Of a DNA stretch of 64,000 nucleotides, positions 57,162 through 64,000 are shown piece by piece. Origin of the DNA: Clostridia bacterium (lineage in GTDB: Bacteria; Bacillota; Clostridia; Oscillospirales; Acutalibacteraceae); the NCBI GenBank assembly GCA_017438845.1, contig JAFRUO010000003.1, forward strand, positions 111,781 to 175,780, in the 5' to 3' direction. Every line of letters starts with the position of its first letter. Position 1 is the stretch's first letter. Under the pieces are notes generated by a model. It was given only the letters and a program-made list of their open reading frames with translations, was not told the origin of the DNA and did not search any database. The position numbers and the translations under genes are program-made.

Positions 57162-58763
57162 TTATCTTTCATCGCCGAGCACTGCCTCGGCGGCTTTAAT
57201 TCCGTCAACTGCGGCGGAAACGATTCCGCCTGCGTACCCTGCGCCCTCGCCGCAGGGGTAAAGACCTCTGACAACGGTTTGCATAAACTCGTCCCTGACT
57301 ATTCTCACGGGTGCGGACGAGCGTGTTTCGGGCGCCGTAAGCACCGCCTCGGGCTGTGAAAAGCCGTCAAGCATACGGTTCATTTTGACGAGCGCCTGAC
57401 TCATAACGTTTACCGTCCTTTCGGGCAGAAGAGAACGGAGATTCGTGTATTTAACTCCCGTCGGGAACGAAGGCTTCACTGCGCCTGCGCCGTGTGACGG
57501 GCGGTCGTTTAAAAAGTCGCCTACAAGCTGAGCGGGCGCGGAATAATCGCCGCCGCCGAGCAGGAAAGCCTTTCTTTCAAGCTCCCTTTGCCAGTACATT
57601 CCCGCAAGCGGATGGTCGGACGGAAAGTCCGAGGTTTCAATGCCTACAAGCAATGCGCTGTTGGCGTTTTCCTTATCCCTTGCATATTCGCTCATACCGT
57701 TCGTGACAACGGTATCCTTTTCGCTTGAAGCGCAGACGACCGTGCCGCCCGGACACATACAGAAGGTGTACGCCCCCCTGCCGCCGTCGGGATGACAGGC
57801 AAGCTTATAGCTTGCCGCCTGAAGCTTTGGATGGTTATGAAAAACGCCGTACTGCGTTTTGTTAATCATATCCTGTCTGTGCTCGATTCTTGCACCTACG
57901 GAAAAGGGCTTCTGAAGCATCGGTATACCCTTGCGGTAAAGCATTTCGACCGTATCCCTTGCGGAATGTCCGATTGCAAGTATCACGGTGTCGGTTTCAA
58001 GGTCCTCGGACGTGCCGTCGGGTTTTCTTACGGTGATGCCCTGAACGCTTTTGTTGTATACGATTATGTCGGTAAGGCAGGTGCCGAAGCGAAACTCACC
58101 GCCGAGCGAAATGACGTCCTTTCGTATGCTTTCCACAACGCCCTTAAGCCTGTCCGTGCCGATGTGCGGAAGCGCCGAGTACATAATTTCCTCGGGCGCG
58201 CCGTGCCTGCAAAGCTGAATAAAGACCTCTCTGATTCTCGGGTCCTTGATGCCCGTAGTCAGCTTGCCGTCGGAAAAGGTGCCTGCTCCGCCCTCGCCGA
58301 ACTGAACGTTTGAGTTTTCGTCAAGCACCCTGTCCTGCCAGAATTTTTTAACGTCGTCGGTCCTCTCATAAACGCTTCTTCCCCTCTCGATTACAAGGGG
58401 CTTTAAGCCTGCCTTGGAAAGCATCAGCGAACAAAGCATACCTGCGGGTCCGAAGCCTACCACCACGGGGCGAAGAGCCGAGCTGCGTCGGTTTTCGGGT
58501 AAGGCGTAGCTGTATTTTTTAACACCGATGATTTTCGGGTTTGAAAGCCTTTTAAGAAGCGCCTCCTCATCCCCGTCAATTTCGACATCGACGGCAAAGA
58601 CAAATTTAATGTCGTTTTTCCGCCTTGAGTCAATGCTTTTTTTATATATTTCGGTGTTTCTGATATTCCTTTTATCTATTCCGAGCGCACTTGCCGCAGC
58701 TTCGGTAAGCTCCGTTTTTTCATCGCAGTCAAGCGGAAGCTTTATTTCGTTAATTCTTATCAA
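57162..58763 (-). CDS. FAD-dependent dehydrogenase, COG2509 type
   Basis: A 533-residue flavoprotein. N-terminal about 85 residues are a separate alpha/beta domain (IRINEIKLPLDCDEKTELTE), then PVVVGFGPAGMLCSLMLSKAG (FAD fold), VQFGEGGAGTFSDGKLTTG, AIGHSARDTVEMLYRKGI and GEGAGYAGGIVSAAVDG. These match uncharacterised FAD-dependent dehydrogenases of about 530 residues. TTG start at 58763 with GGGAG seven bases upstream is favoured; it overlaps the preceding stop by 14 bases. Substrate unknown. Confidence 0.85.
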   Translation of the reverse strand: MIRINEIKLPLDCDEKTELTEAAASALGIDKRNIRNTEIYKKSIDSRRKNDIKFVFAVDVEIDGDEEALLKRLSNPKIIGVKKYSYALPENRRSSALRPVVVGFGPAGMLCSLMLSKAGLKPLVIERGRSVYERTDDVKKFWQDRVLDENSNVQFGEGGAGTFSDGKLTTGIKDPRIREVFIQLCRHGAPEEIMYSALPHIGTDRLKGVVESIRKDVISLGGEFRFGTCLTDIIVYNKSVQGITVRKPDGTSEDLETDTVILAIGHSARDTVEMLYRKGIPMLQKPFSVGARIEHRQDMINKTQYGVFHNHPKLQAASYKLACHPDGGRGAYTFCMCPGGTVVCASSEKDTVVTNGMSEYARDKENANSALLVGIETSDFPSDHPLAGMYWQRELERKAFLLGGGDYSAPAQLVGDFLNDRPSHGAGAVKPSFPTGVKYTNLRSLLPERTVNVMSQALVKMNRMLDGFSQPEAVLTAPETRSSAPVRIVRDEFMQTVVRGLYPCGEGAGYAGGIVSAAVDGIKAAEAVLGDER

Positions 58764-59976
58764 GGCTTTTCTCCCTTTCGGCAATTGCTTCGGCGCAAAG
58801 TCTGCCCGACGACCAAGCCCATCGGAGATTGTGTCCTCCGCAAAGCCCGTCGGCGTTTACCGCTTCGCCGCAAGCATACATTCCTTTGATTTTTCTCAAT
58901 TCAAGCGTATCGGGGTTCAGCTCGTCCGAGCCGACTCCTCCCGAGGTCACCTGAGAGTCCTTAAAATCTCTTGCGCCCGAAACGCAGAAGCGAAGATTTT
59001 TCACTGTCCGTGTTATTTTTAAAAGCGTTCCGTCATCAATTTCCTTTACAGTAAGCGACTGACCTAAGCCCGACAGGGCGATAACATAAAGCGCAAGCGC
59101 TTTGGGCAGAAGTCCCGAAGCAAGGTTTAACGCAGGCATCTGCGGATGCCCGTCCCTTATTCGTTTAAGGTATGAAAAAAGCTCTTCCTCTTCAAGGTCC
59201 GGCGCACAGTCTGCAAAAAGCTCGGTTTTGCCTTTTTCGCATTCCCTTAAAAGTCCCGAAAGCTGCATAATCGGTATGCCCGAAACGCCGTAATCGTTAA
59301 ACTGCACCTCGCCCGTTTCGCTGTACATTTCCCTGCCGCCGCTTTTAAGCGTTACATTGCAGACGTTTCTTACGCCCTTTAACGAACGCGGAAAGTCTTT
59401 AAGCAGAAGTCCGCACAGCGCAGGACGCGGCTCGGTGAATTTAATACCGAGCTTTTTAAAAAGCCTGAAGGAAAAACCGTCGGAGCCGTGAACACCGGCG
59501 GAACACCCTCCGGAGGCGACTACCGCGCAGTCAAAGTACAAACTGTCGTTGATAAGAAAGCCGTTTCCTTTTTTTGCGACGGATTTTACGGTATAATCGG
59601 TAACAATTTTTACGCCCAGCTCCTCAGCCCTGAAAAGCAACGCATTGACCGCCGACGAGGCGTTCATTGAACGGGGGTAAACTCTGCCCTCTGCCTCCTC
59701 CTTAAGCGGAAGTCCCATTTCCTCAAAAAAGCGGATATTACTGCCGACGGGGAAATGCCCGAGCACGGCTTTAATTAAGCCGCTGTCGCCCCGATAAAAC
59801 TCGGAGGAGGAATTGATATTCGTGATGTTGCACCTGCCGTTGCCAGTAACGAGGAGCTTTTTAAGCACCCTCGGCATTTTTTCAAGCACCGTAACCTCAC
59901 AGTCGGCGCACAGTGTTTTGAGTTGTACGGCGCAAGCCATGCCCGATGCTCCGCCGCCGATGATTACAGTTTTCAT
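58750..59976 (-). CDS. HI0933/YhiN-like flavoprotein
   Basis: A 408-residue protein: MKTVIIGGGASGMACAVQLK, LLVTGNGRCNITNINSSSEFY (short motif KLLVTGNGRCNIT), ASGGCSAGVHGSDG, TSGGVGSDELNPDTLE and GLYACGE-like YACGEAVNADGLCGGHNLRW. These are the signature blocks of the HI0933 family (BaiN/YhiN). Proposed roles include reductase activity; physiological substrate unknown. ATG 59976 is preceded by GGAGAGAGGACA. Overlaps the next gene by 14 bases. Confidence 0.9.
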   Translation of the reverse strand: MKTVIIGGGASGMACAVQLKTLCADCEVTVLEKMPRVLKKLLVTGNGRCNITNINSSSEFYRGDSGLIKAVLGHFPVGSNIRFFEEMGLPLKEEAEGRVYPRSMNASSAVNALLFRAEELGVKIVTDYTVKSVAKKGNGFLINDSLYFDCAVVASGGCSAGVHGSDGFSFRLFKKLGIKFTEPRPALCGLLLKDFPRSLKGVRNVCNVTLKSGGREMYSETGEVQFNDYGVSGIPIMQLSGLLRECEKGKTELFADCAPDLEEEELFSYLKRIRDGHPQMPALNLASGLLPKALALYVIALSGLGQSLTVKEIDDGTLLKITRTVKNLRFCVSGARDFKDSQVTSGGVGSDELNPDTLELRKIKGMYACGEAVNADGLCGGHNLRWAWSSGRLCAEAIAEREKSLDKN

Positions 59977-60105
59977 TGTCCTCTCTCCGAAAATAATATT
60001 CATTTTATTGTACCATATATATAGTATATATTGCAATTACTTTTAACAAGTTTTTGTGGACTTGCAGTTTTTACTGATTTATGGTACTATTTTAGCGGTG
60101 ATAGT

Positions 60106-61689
60106 ATGAAAATATTTAAAAGAACAGCAGCGTTTTTGCTGTGCGTCATAATGCTTTTTACCTGCTTTTCGTTTGCAGGCTTTTCGCTTGAAACGCAAAG
60201 CGGAATAGTTTACACCGTTTCAAAAAGCGGAAGCGTTACCGTGACCGGCTACAAGGGAAGCGAAAGCAGTATTTCCGTTCCCTCTTCAATTGACTCAAGG
60301 AGCGTTACGGTTATCGCCTCAAGGGCGTTTTCAGAATGCAGGGGCAAAAGCCTTACCGTGACTGTGCCCGACAGCGTGACCTCAATTGCCGAGGACGCAT
60401 TCTGCGGCGTTAAAAAGCTGACAGTAAAATGCAACGACAACTCGTTCGCAAAGTACTATGCTTACACCCTTAAAAACCTGACAAAGCTCTGGTCGGACGA
60501 GCCCGAACAGTATCCCGACGAAACCGTTGTTTCGCTTACGGGAGCTCAGGCGGCGTTCACACCCTGCCGTGACGTAAAGAAAAGCGACTGGTATTACGCA
60601 CCGTCCGGGTTTGCGGCTCAGCACGGTATAATCAAGGGCTACGCAGACGGCCGCTTCGGTGCGACCGACAAAATGCAAAGGCAGGATTTCGCCGTTATCC
60701 TTTCAAGGCTTTGCGGCTTCGTTTCGGACGAGGGCTCCGCTTACACCCCCGTGCTCGGCGATGTTCGGGACAGTTCTCAGTACTACTTTGAGCCCGTTTG
60801 CTTCCTCCATGCAAAGCGCATTATAAGCGGTTATCAGAACGGCAACTTCGGAGTCGGCGACGGCATTACAAGAGAGCAGGTTTGTATGTTCCTTGAAAGG
60901 CTTGCTTCCTACTACGGAATTGACACCTCCGTAAAGGCAAACGTCGGCTCCTCCTTCAGCGATTTCGGCACCGTAAGCGCCTTCGCAAAGGACGCTGTCA
61001 GCTGGTGCGTTTCGCTTCATATTATCAACGGCTCGGGCGGAAAAATTCTTCCCTCAAAGCAGGCAAACCGTGCCGAGGTTACCACGCTTGTAGGCAACTT
61101 TATAAACTACTGTATCTACGGCAACAAATATGTCCCTGCGCCTGCGCCGACGCCTGACACGGGCATTAACAACAACTGGGTTAAGTCGAATTTACCCTAC
61201 TACATCAGGGTCAACCGCACGCAGAACCTTGTTATCGTTTACAAAAAGGACGCCGAAGGTCATTTCAACATACCCGTAAAGGCGATGGCTTGCTCGGTAG
61301 GTCTTAACGGCAAAACGCCGACGGGCACATATTCGACCACCGACAAATACACCTGGCGTTTCCTTTCGGGCAACGTCTGGGGTCAGTACGCTACGAGAAT
61401 TACGGGGCATTACCTGTTCCATTCCGTGCCGTACTACTCAAAGTCCAAGTCGGACCTTGAGTACAACGAATACAACAAATTAGGTCAGCCCGCTTCGCTC
61501 GGCTGCATAAGGCTCTGCGTGGCAGACGCAAAATGGATTTACGACAACTGTCCTTCGGGCACCGTGGTTACTATATACGACTCCTCCGCAAAGGAGCCGA
61601 TGGCAAAGCCCGCGCCCGTAAGAATCAACACAGGCGACTCACGAAGAGGCTGGGACCCGACGGATCCCGACCCGAGAAACCCGTGGTAA
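60106..61689 (+). CDS. Exported L,D-transpeptidase with SLH repeats
   Basis: A 527-residue protein. Signal peptide KIFKRTAAFLLCVIMLFTCF then SFAGFS. Residues 35-135 are a BspA-like leucine-rich unit (SVTVIASRAFSECRGKSLTV; SVTSIAEDAFCGVKKL). Three SLH repeats follow (AQHGIIKGYADGRFGATDKM, LHAKRIISGYQNGNFGVGD, AKDAVSWCVSLHIINGSGG). Residues about 385-500 are a YkuD domain: GLNGKTPTGTYST, HYLFHSVPYYSK and LGQPASLGCIRLCVADAKWI (catalytic His, Ser-x-Gly-Cys-x-Arg). It would cross-link or modify peptidoglycan at the surface. ATG 60106 follows GCGGTGAT. Confidence 0.9.
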   Translation: MKIFKRTAAFLLCVIMLFTCFSFAGFSLETQSGIVYTVSKSGSVTVTGYKGSESSISVPSSIDSRSVTVIASRAFSECRGKSLTVTVPDSVTSIAEDAFCGVKKLTVKCNDNSFAKYYAYTLKNLTKLWSDEPEQYPDETVVSLTGAQAAFTPCRDVKKSDWYYAPSGFAAQHGIIKGYADGRFGATDKMQRQDFAVILSRLCGFVSDEGSAYTPVLGDVRDSSQYYFEPVCFLHAKRIISGYQNGNFGVGDGITREQVCMFLERLASYYGIDTSVKANVGSSFSDFGTVSAFAKDAVSWCVSLHIINGSGGKILPSKQANRAEVTTLVGNFINYCIYGNKYVPAPAPTPDTGINNNWVKSNLPYYIRVNRTQNLVIVYKKDAEGHFNIPVKAMACSVGLNGKTPTGTYSTTDKYTWRFLSGNVWGQYATRITGHYLFHSVPYYSKSKSDLEYNEYNKLGQPASLGCIRLCVADAKWIYDNCPSGTVVTIYDSSAKEPMAKPAPVRINTGDSRRGWDPTDPDPRNPW

Positions 61690-61702
61690 CGGAGGAGATA
61701 AA

Positions 61703-62257
61703 ATGGATTTTGACGCTTTTGATCAGGGCATAGAATTAGGCGGACTTCGCAACCGTGAGGAAATAAGACTGCTTATCTGTTACCTTTTAAAAACTCTCGA
61801 CAAACCGATTGAAAAGGCAAGGCTCAACGACGCAGTGCTTGAAAACGGGCTTGCGAACTATTTCGAAATAAACAGTGCAATTTCGGAGCTTCTCTCAAAC
61901 GCCTGCATTGACACGGTGCTTGAGGATGATGAGGAATGCCTTGTAATACTGCCGAGGGGCAGGGAGATTGCAGAAAACCTTGAAACCTCGCTGCCAAAAA
62001 CCGTCAGGGAAAGGGCGGTTAATTCCGCAGTCAAAATAATGACGAACAAGAAGGCGGAAAAGGAAAACGAGGTGCTGATTGAAAAAACCGCAGACGGCGG
62101 CTACAATGTCACCTTCAGCCTTATGAGCGATTCCGACGAGCTGATGCGGCTGACGGTCTATGTCGCCGACAGTATGCAGGCAGAGCTTCTTAAAAAGAAT
62201 TACCTTGAGGACCCGATTAAGCTTTATTCAAGCATAATCACCGCACTTACGGTTTAA
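61703..62257 (+). CDS. DUF4364 family winged-helix protein
   Basis: A 184-residue protein: GGLRNREEIRLLICYLLKTL, NGLANYFEINSAISELLSNA (winged-helix), LPRGREIAENLETSLP and a C-terminal alpha/beta domain (DGGYNVTFSLMSDSDELMRL). This is the clostridial DUF4364 family, PadR-like in architecture. ATG after GGAGGAGATAAA, 13 bases behind the L,D-transpeptidase, so likely co-transcribed. Confidence 0.85.
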   Translation: MDFDAFDQGIELGGLRNREEIRLLICYLLKTLDKPIEKARLNDAVLENGLANYFEINSAISELLSNACIDTVLEDDEECLVILPRGREIAENLETSLPKTVRERAVNSAVKIMTNKKAEKENEVLIEKTADGGYNVTFSLMSDSDELMRLTVYVADSMQAELLKKNYLEDPIKLYSSIITALTV

Positions 62258-62273
62258 AAGCAATAAAAGTTAA

Positions 62274-62305
62274 AGCACGCGGACCTTGGTCTGCGTGCTT
62301 TTTTG
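62274..62305 (+). terminator. Terminator after the DUF4364 gene
   Basis: agcacgcggacc (62274-62285) and ggtctgcgtgct (62288-62299, one G-U pair), then TTTTTTG. Confidence 0.9.
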
Positions 62306-62314
62306 TTTTCGGTG

Positions 62315-63016
62315 TTATATTTTTATTTTGGCGTCATTGCCGTATTCAAAGCGTAAGCCCGTTTCATCAAAGAAATGGTATTTCGCAATACCGAGGTCGA
62401 TTAACGTCATACCCGATGTGTCGGGAACCGAAACCGTGAGAACGCCGTCGGAAAGCGAAAAATGAGGCTTTTGCGAGTTGACCGCAGAGGGTGCGGTGAT
62501 TACCGCCTCAACTCCCCTTCTGACATTTTCGGGAAGAGCCGAATCGGAGGTAATTCTTTCCTCCGCGGACTTCCTTTTGTGAAGGACGGAATACATAACT
62601 CTGTCCTTAACCCTGAGCGAGTCGGGATAGCCGACCGTGATAACACAGGCAATTTCGCAGCCTTCGTCGGCGGTAAATTCCGACTTGTCAAACGTGCCGC
62701 CGACCCAGCAGGTGCCGAGCCCTCTTTCAACGAGGTCGAGAATCAGCTCCTCGCCGTAAAAGCCGACTTTTTCATACAGGTCGGGGTCGTCGTTTTTTCC
62801 CTGCATAACAATTACGCTTTTTACGTTTTTAAACATTCCGTAGCTCTTTTTAAGGTTGTCAAACGCCGACGAGGCGTCCTCGCACAGCTTACAGCAAAGC
62901 CCTGCCGTGCCGTTTAAGGCGTCGAGCCTTTCTTTTATAAAGGAAGCGTCCTCAGCCGAAAGAAGCCTGTCCGAATAGCTTCTTACGGAAATGCGTTTTT
63001 TTGCGCCGTCTCTCAT
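62315..63016 (-). CDS. Nitroreductase family protein
   Basis: A 233-residue protein: KKRISVRSYSDRLLSAEDAS (R.SVR.Y opening), YEKVGFYGEELILDLVERGL (short motif GFYGEELILD) and GLGTCWVGGTF, VGYP and APSAVNSQKPHF. These match the putative nitroreductase TM1586-type family, FMN-dependent. The C-terminal IDLGIAKYHFFDE is also family-like. Substrate unknown. It follows the GNAT gene with a four-base overlap. Confidence 0.85.
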   Translation of the reverse strand: MRDGAKKRISVRSYSDRLLSAEDASFIKERLDALNGTAGLCCKLCEDASSAFDNLKKSYGMFKNVKSVIVMQGKNDDPDLYEKVGFYGEELILDLVERGLGTCWVGGTFDKSEFTADEGCEIACVITVGYPDSLRVKDRVMYSVLHKRKSAEERITSDSALPENVRRGVEAVITAPSAVNSQKPHFSLSDGVLTVSVPDTSGMTLIDLGIAKYHFFDETGLRFEYGNDAKIKI

Positions 63017-63450
63017 AACAAGTCCTCCAGTATCATTTTTTTGTGGGGAATACCTGCGTCCATAAATTCCTCGCTGATTACCTTAAAGCCGAGCTTTTCA
63101 TAAAAGCCGATTGCCTGACACTGAGCCTCGACCAGCACCTTCTCTGCGCCGAGCTTTTCGTGTGCGGCGGCAATGCCCGCCCTCATAACGGCGGCGCCGT
63201 AGCCGCGTTTTCTTGAGCGTGCGACTACCCTGCCGATTTTGGCGGTCGTATCGTCATACGGATAAAGCCGCAGGTACGCCTCAAGCCGACCCTCGTCATT
63301 TATAAAGACGTGGTACGCGCCCTCGTCGACGCCGTCAATGTCAGGGTAAAAGCATTTCTGCTCGACGACAAAGACCTCGCAGCGAAGGCGAAGTATCTGC
63401 ATTAATTCCTCTTTGGTAAGCTCCTCAAAGCTTTTAACAAAAGTTTCCAT
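63013..63450 (-). CDS. GNAT acetyltransferase, ElaA-like
   Basis: A 145-residue protein: LRLRCEVFVVEQKCFYPDID (the ElaA opening LR..VFVVEQ.c.Y.d.D), YLRLYPYDDTTAKIGRVVAR, KRGYGAAVMRAGI as acetyl-CoA loop and IGFYEKLGFKVISEEFMDAG. It probably N-acetylates a small molecule or protein. Starts eight bases after the CsoR-like gene. Confidence 0.9.
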   Translation of the reverse strand: METFVKSFEELTKEELMQILRLRCEVFVVEQKCFYPDIDGVDEGAYHVFINDEGRLEAYLRLYPYDDTTAKIGRVVARSRKRGYGAAVMRAGIAAAHEKLGAEKVLVEAQCQAIGFYEKLGFKVISEEFMDAGIPHKKMILEDLL

Positions 63451-63458
63451 ACCTCACC

Positions 63459-63788
63459 TCAGACAAAGCGGTCAATCGCGCGGCTCAGCTCCTCAAGCGC
63501 CTCGTCGTCGCCGCTTTTGGCGGCATCGACAATACAGTTTTCAAGGTGGTCCTTGAGTATGAGCTTGCCGGTGTTGTTGATTGCGGAACGAACAGCCGAA
63601 AGCTGAATTAAAACGTCGCTGCAATCCTCTCCGTTTTCGACCATCTTCTTAACCTTTTCAAGGTGCCCTATCGCCCTTGCAAGGCGGTTGACGACAGCCT
63701 TCGTATTCTTGTGAGTATGAGCGTGCCGAACCACCGTGCCGTCAGGCAGGACGTGCGTGTGGGTGTGAGGCTTATTCTCCTGTGACAT
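63459..63788 (-). CDS. csoR: CsoR/RcnR-family metal-sensing repressor with His-rich N-terminus
   Basis: A 109-residue all-helical repressor. VNRLARAIGHLEKVKKMVEN is the conserved first helix; Cys56, His81 and Cys85 (GEDCSDVL and KDHLENCIVD) keep the C-H-C spacing of copper sensor CsoR. The first 26 residues add two His clusters, PHTHTHVLP and RHAHTHKN, an extension beyond the core. Loss of DNA binding on Cu(I) is the usual mechanism; other metals are possible given the His-rich tail. No copper pump is in the window. First gene of a three-gene set with GNAT and nitroreductase. Confidence 0.88.
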   Translation of the reverse strand: MSQENKPHTHTHVLPDGTVVRHAHTHKNTKAVVNRLARAIGHLEKVKKMVENGEDCSDVLIQLSAVRSAINNTGKLILKDHLENCIVDAAKSGDDEALEELSRAIDRFV

Positions 63789-63817
63789 AGTATCACTCCG
63801 TTTTTATTAATAGCTAT

Positions 63818-63846
63818 ATTATAACAAGTCCGTCTTTTATTGTAAA
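63818..63846 (-). promoter_or_regulatory. Promoter of the csoR operon
   Basis: Minus strand TTTACA (63846-63841), 17-base spacer, TATAAT (63823-63818), 30 bases before the ATG. A GTC-GAC-like symmetric operator is not evident. Confidence 0.75.
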
Positions 63847-63925
63847 GAAAAAACGCCGTCAAAAAGGGCACTGTTCACAAGGATGAATAGGTTTTGGCTT
63901 TGTCCTTTTGTCCCTAAAGCAATTA

Positions 63926-63962
63926 AAAATCCCCGTAATACGTCAGTATTGCGGGGATTTTG
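63926..63962 (-). terminator. Strong hairpin at the right edge
   Basis: aatccccgtaatac and gtattgcggggatt pair over about 14 positions. TTTTTAATT follows on the minus strand, TTTTGTAATC on the plus strand. It likely ends a minus-strand gene beyond the window. The DNA between 63850 and 63920 has no recognisable feature. Confidence 0.8.
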
Positions 63963-64000
63963 TAATCACTTTATAAACTAAAACTACTTTGCCAAAACTG

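Noticed and set aside
1..64000. tRNA, rRNA, or known riboswitch
   Set aside because: No cloverleaf, rRNA segment or recognisable riboswitch core was found on either strand by eye; a covariance-model scan would be needed to exclude small RNAs.

Overview
The window looks like a chromosomal segment of an anaerobic, endospore-forming member of the Clostridia, most like gut Oscillospirales/Ruminococcaceae relatives. Reasons seen in the sequence: a SpoIIGA-SigE pair and a BofC-like protein, S-layer-homology (SLH) exported proteins, a five-gene electron-bifurcating type [FeFe] hydrogenase operon, strong AGGAGG-type ribosome binding sites, frequent TTG/GTG starts, and no rRNA, tRNA, insertion sequence or CRISPR array. 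Species cannot be fixed from the sequence alone.

Layout. 1-17,193: one long minus-strand exopolysaccharide/capsule operon from a clear sigma-A promoter (17,165-17,193). It runs from the lipid-linked initiating sugar transferase, through an aldolase, acyltransferase, hydroxyacid dehydrogenase, UDP-GalNAcA-type sugar synthesis and several glycosyltransferases, to Wzy and Wzx; the flippase is cut by the left edge. 17,262-21,192: an isolated phage-derived cassette (sigma-region-4-like protein, tail-fibre-like collagen/SGNH esterase, small coiled-coil membrane protein, phi-LC3-type holin, GH25 lysozyme) with no capsid, terminase, tail or integrase genes. 21,328-23,695: MazF toxin without antitoxin, NAD(P)HX repair enzyme, AcpS. 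23,829-28,992: nagB, two paralogous SLH proteins and an aquaporin; between the SLH genes lie a 3' scrap of an aquaporin gene and a 3' scrap of nagB, the fossil junction of a tandem duplication. 29,155-32,263: GPH-type transporter, a fused AroE-AroK protein and AroQ. 32,314-35,347: sugar nucleotidyltransferase, galacturonokinase-like GHMP kinase and UDP-uronate epimerase, which read as a uronate-to-UDP-uronate salvage pathway. 35,454-40,467: hydrogenase operon. 40,706-44,338: divergent MocR/PdxR-type regulator and a vitamin B6 operon (kinase, ECF S component) that also carries a radical SAM protein and a Cys-rich mini-protein. 44,642-47,705: GlpA-like/FAD/DUF1667 redox trio. 47,725-49,523: MBOAT acyltransferase with a truncated AlgJ/DHHW-like partner. 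49,618-54,470: sporulation sigma-E and its protease, RuvX, class A PBP, BofC-like protein. 54,458-59,976: an (alpha/alpha)6 glycosidase-like enzyme and two FAD proteins. 60,106-63,788: an SLH/L,D-transpeptidase, a DUF4364 regulator, nitroreductase, GNAT and a CsoR-type metal sensor.

The strongest candidates for something undescribed are the phage-derived holin/lysozyme/SGNH cassette headed by a sigma-like gene (reminiscent of toxin loci in which a sigma factor, a cargo and a holin travel together), the uronate salvage trio, and the duplication scar at 26.4 kb. Functions are assigned by reading motifs and translated sequence; no database search was run.
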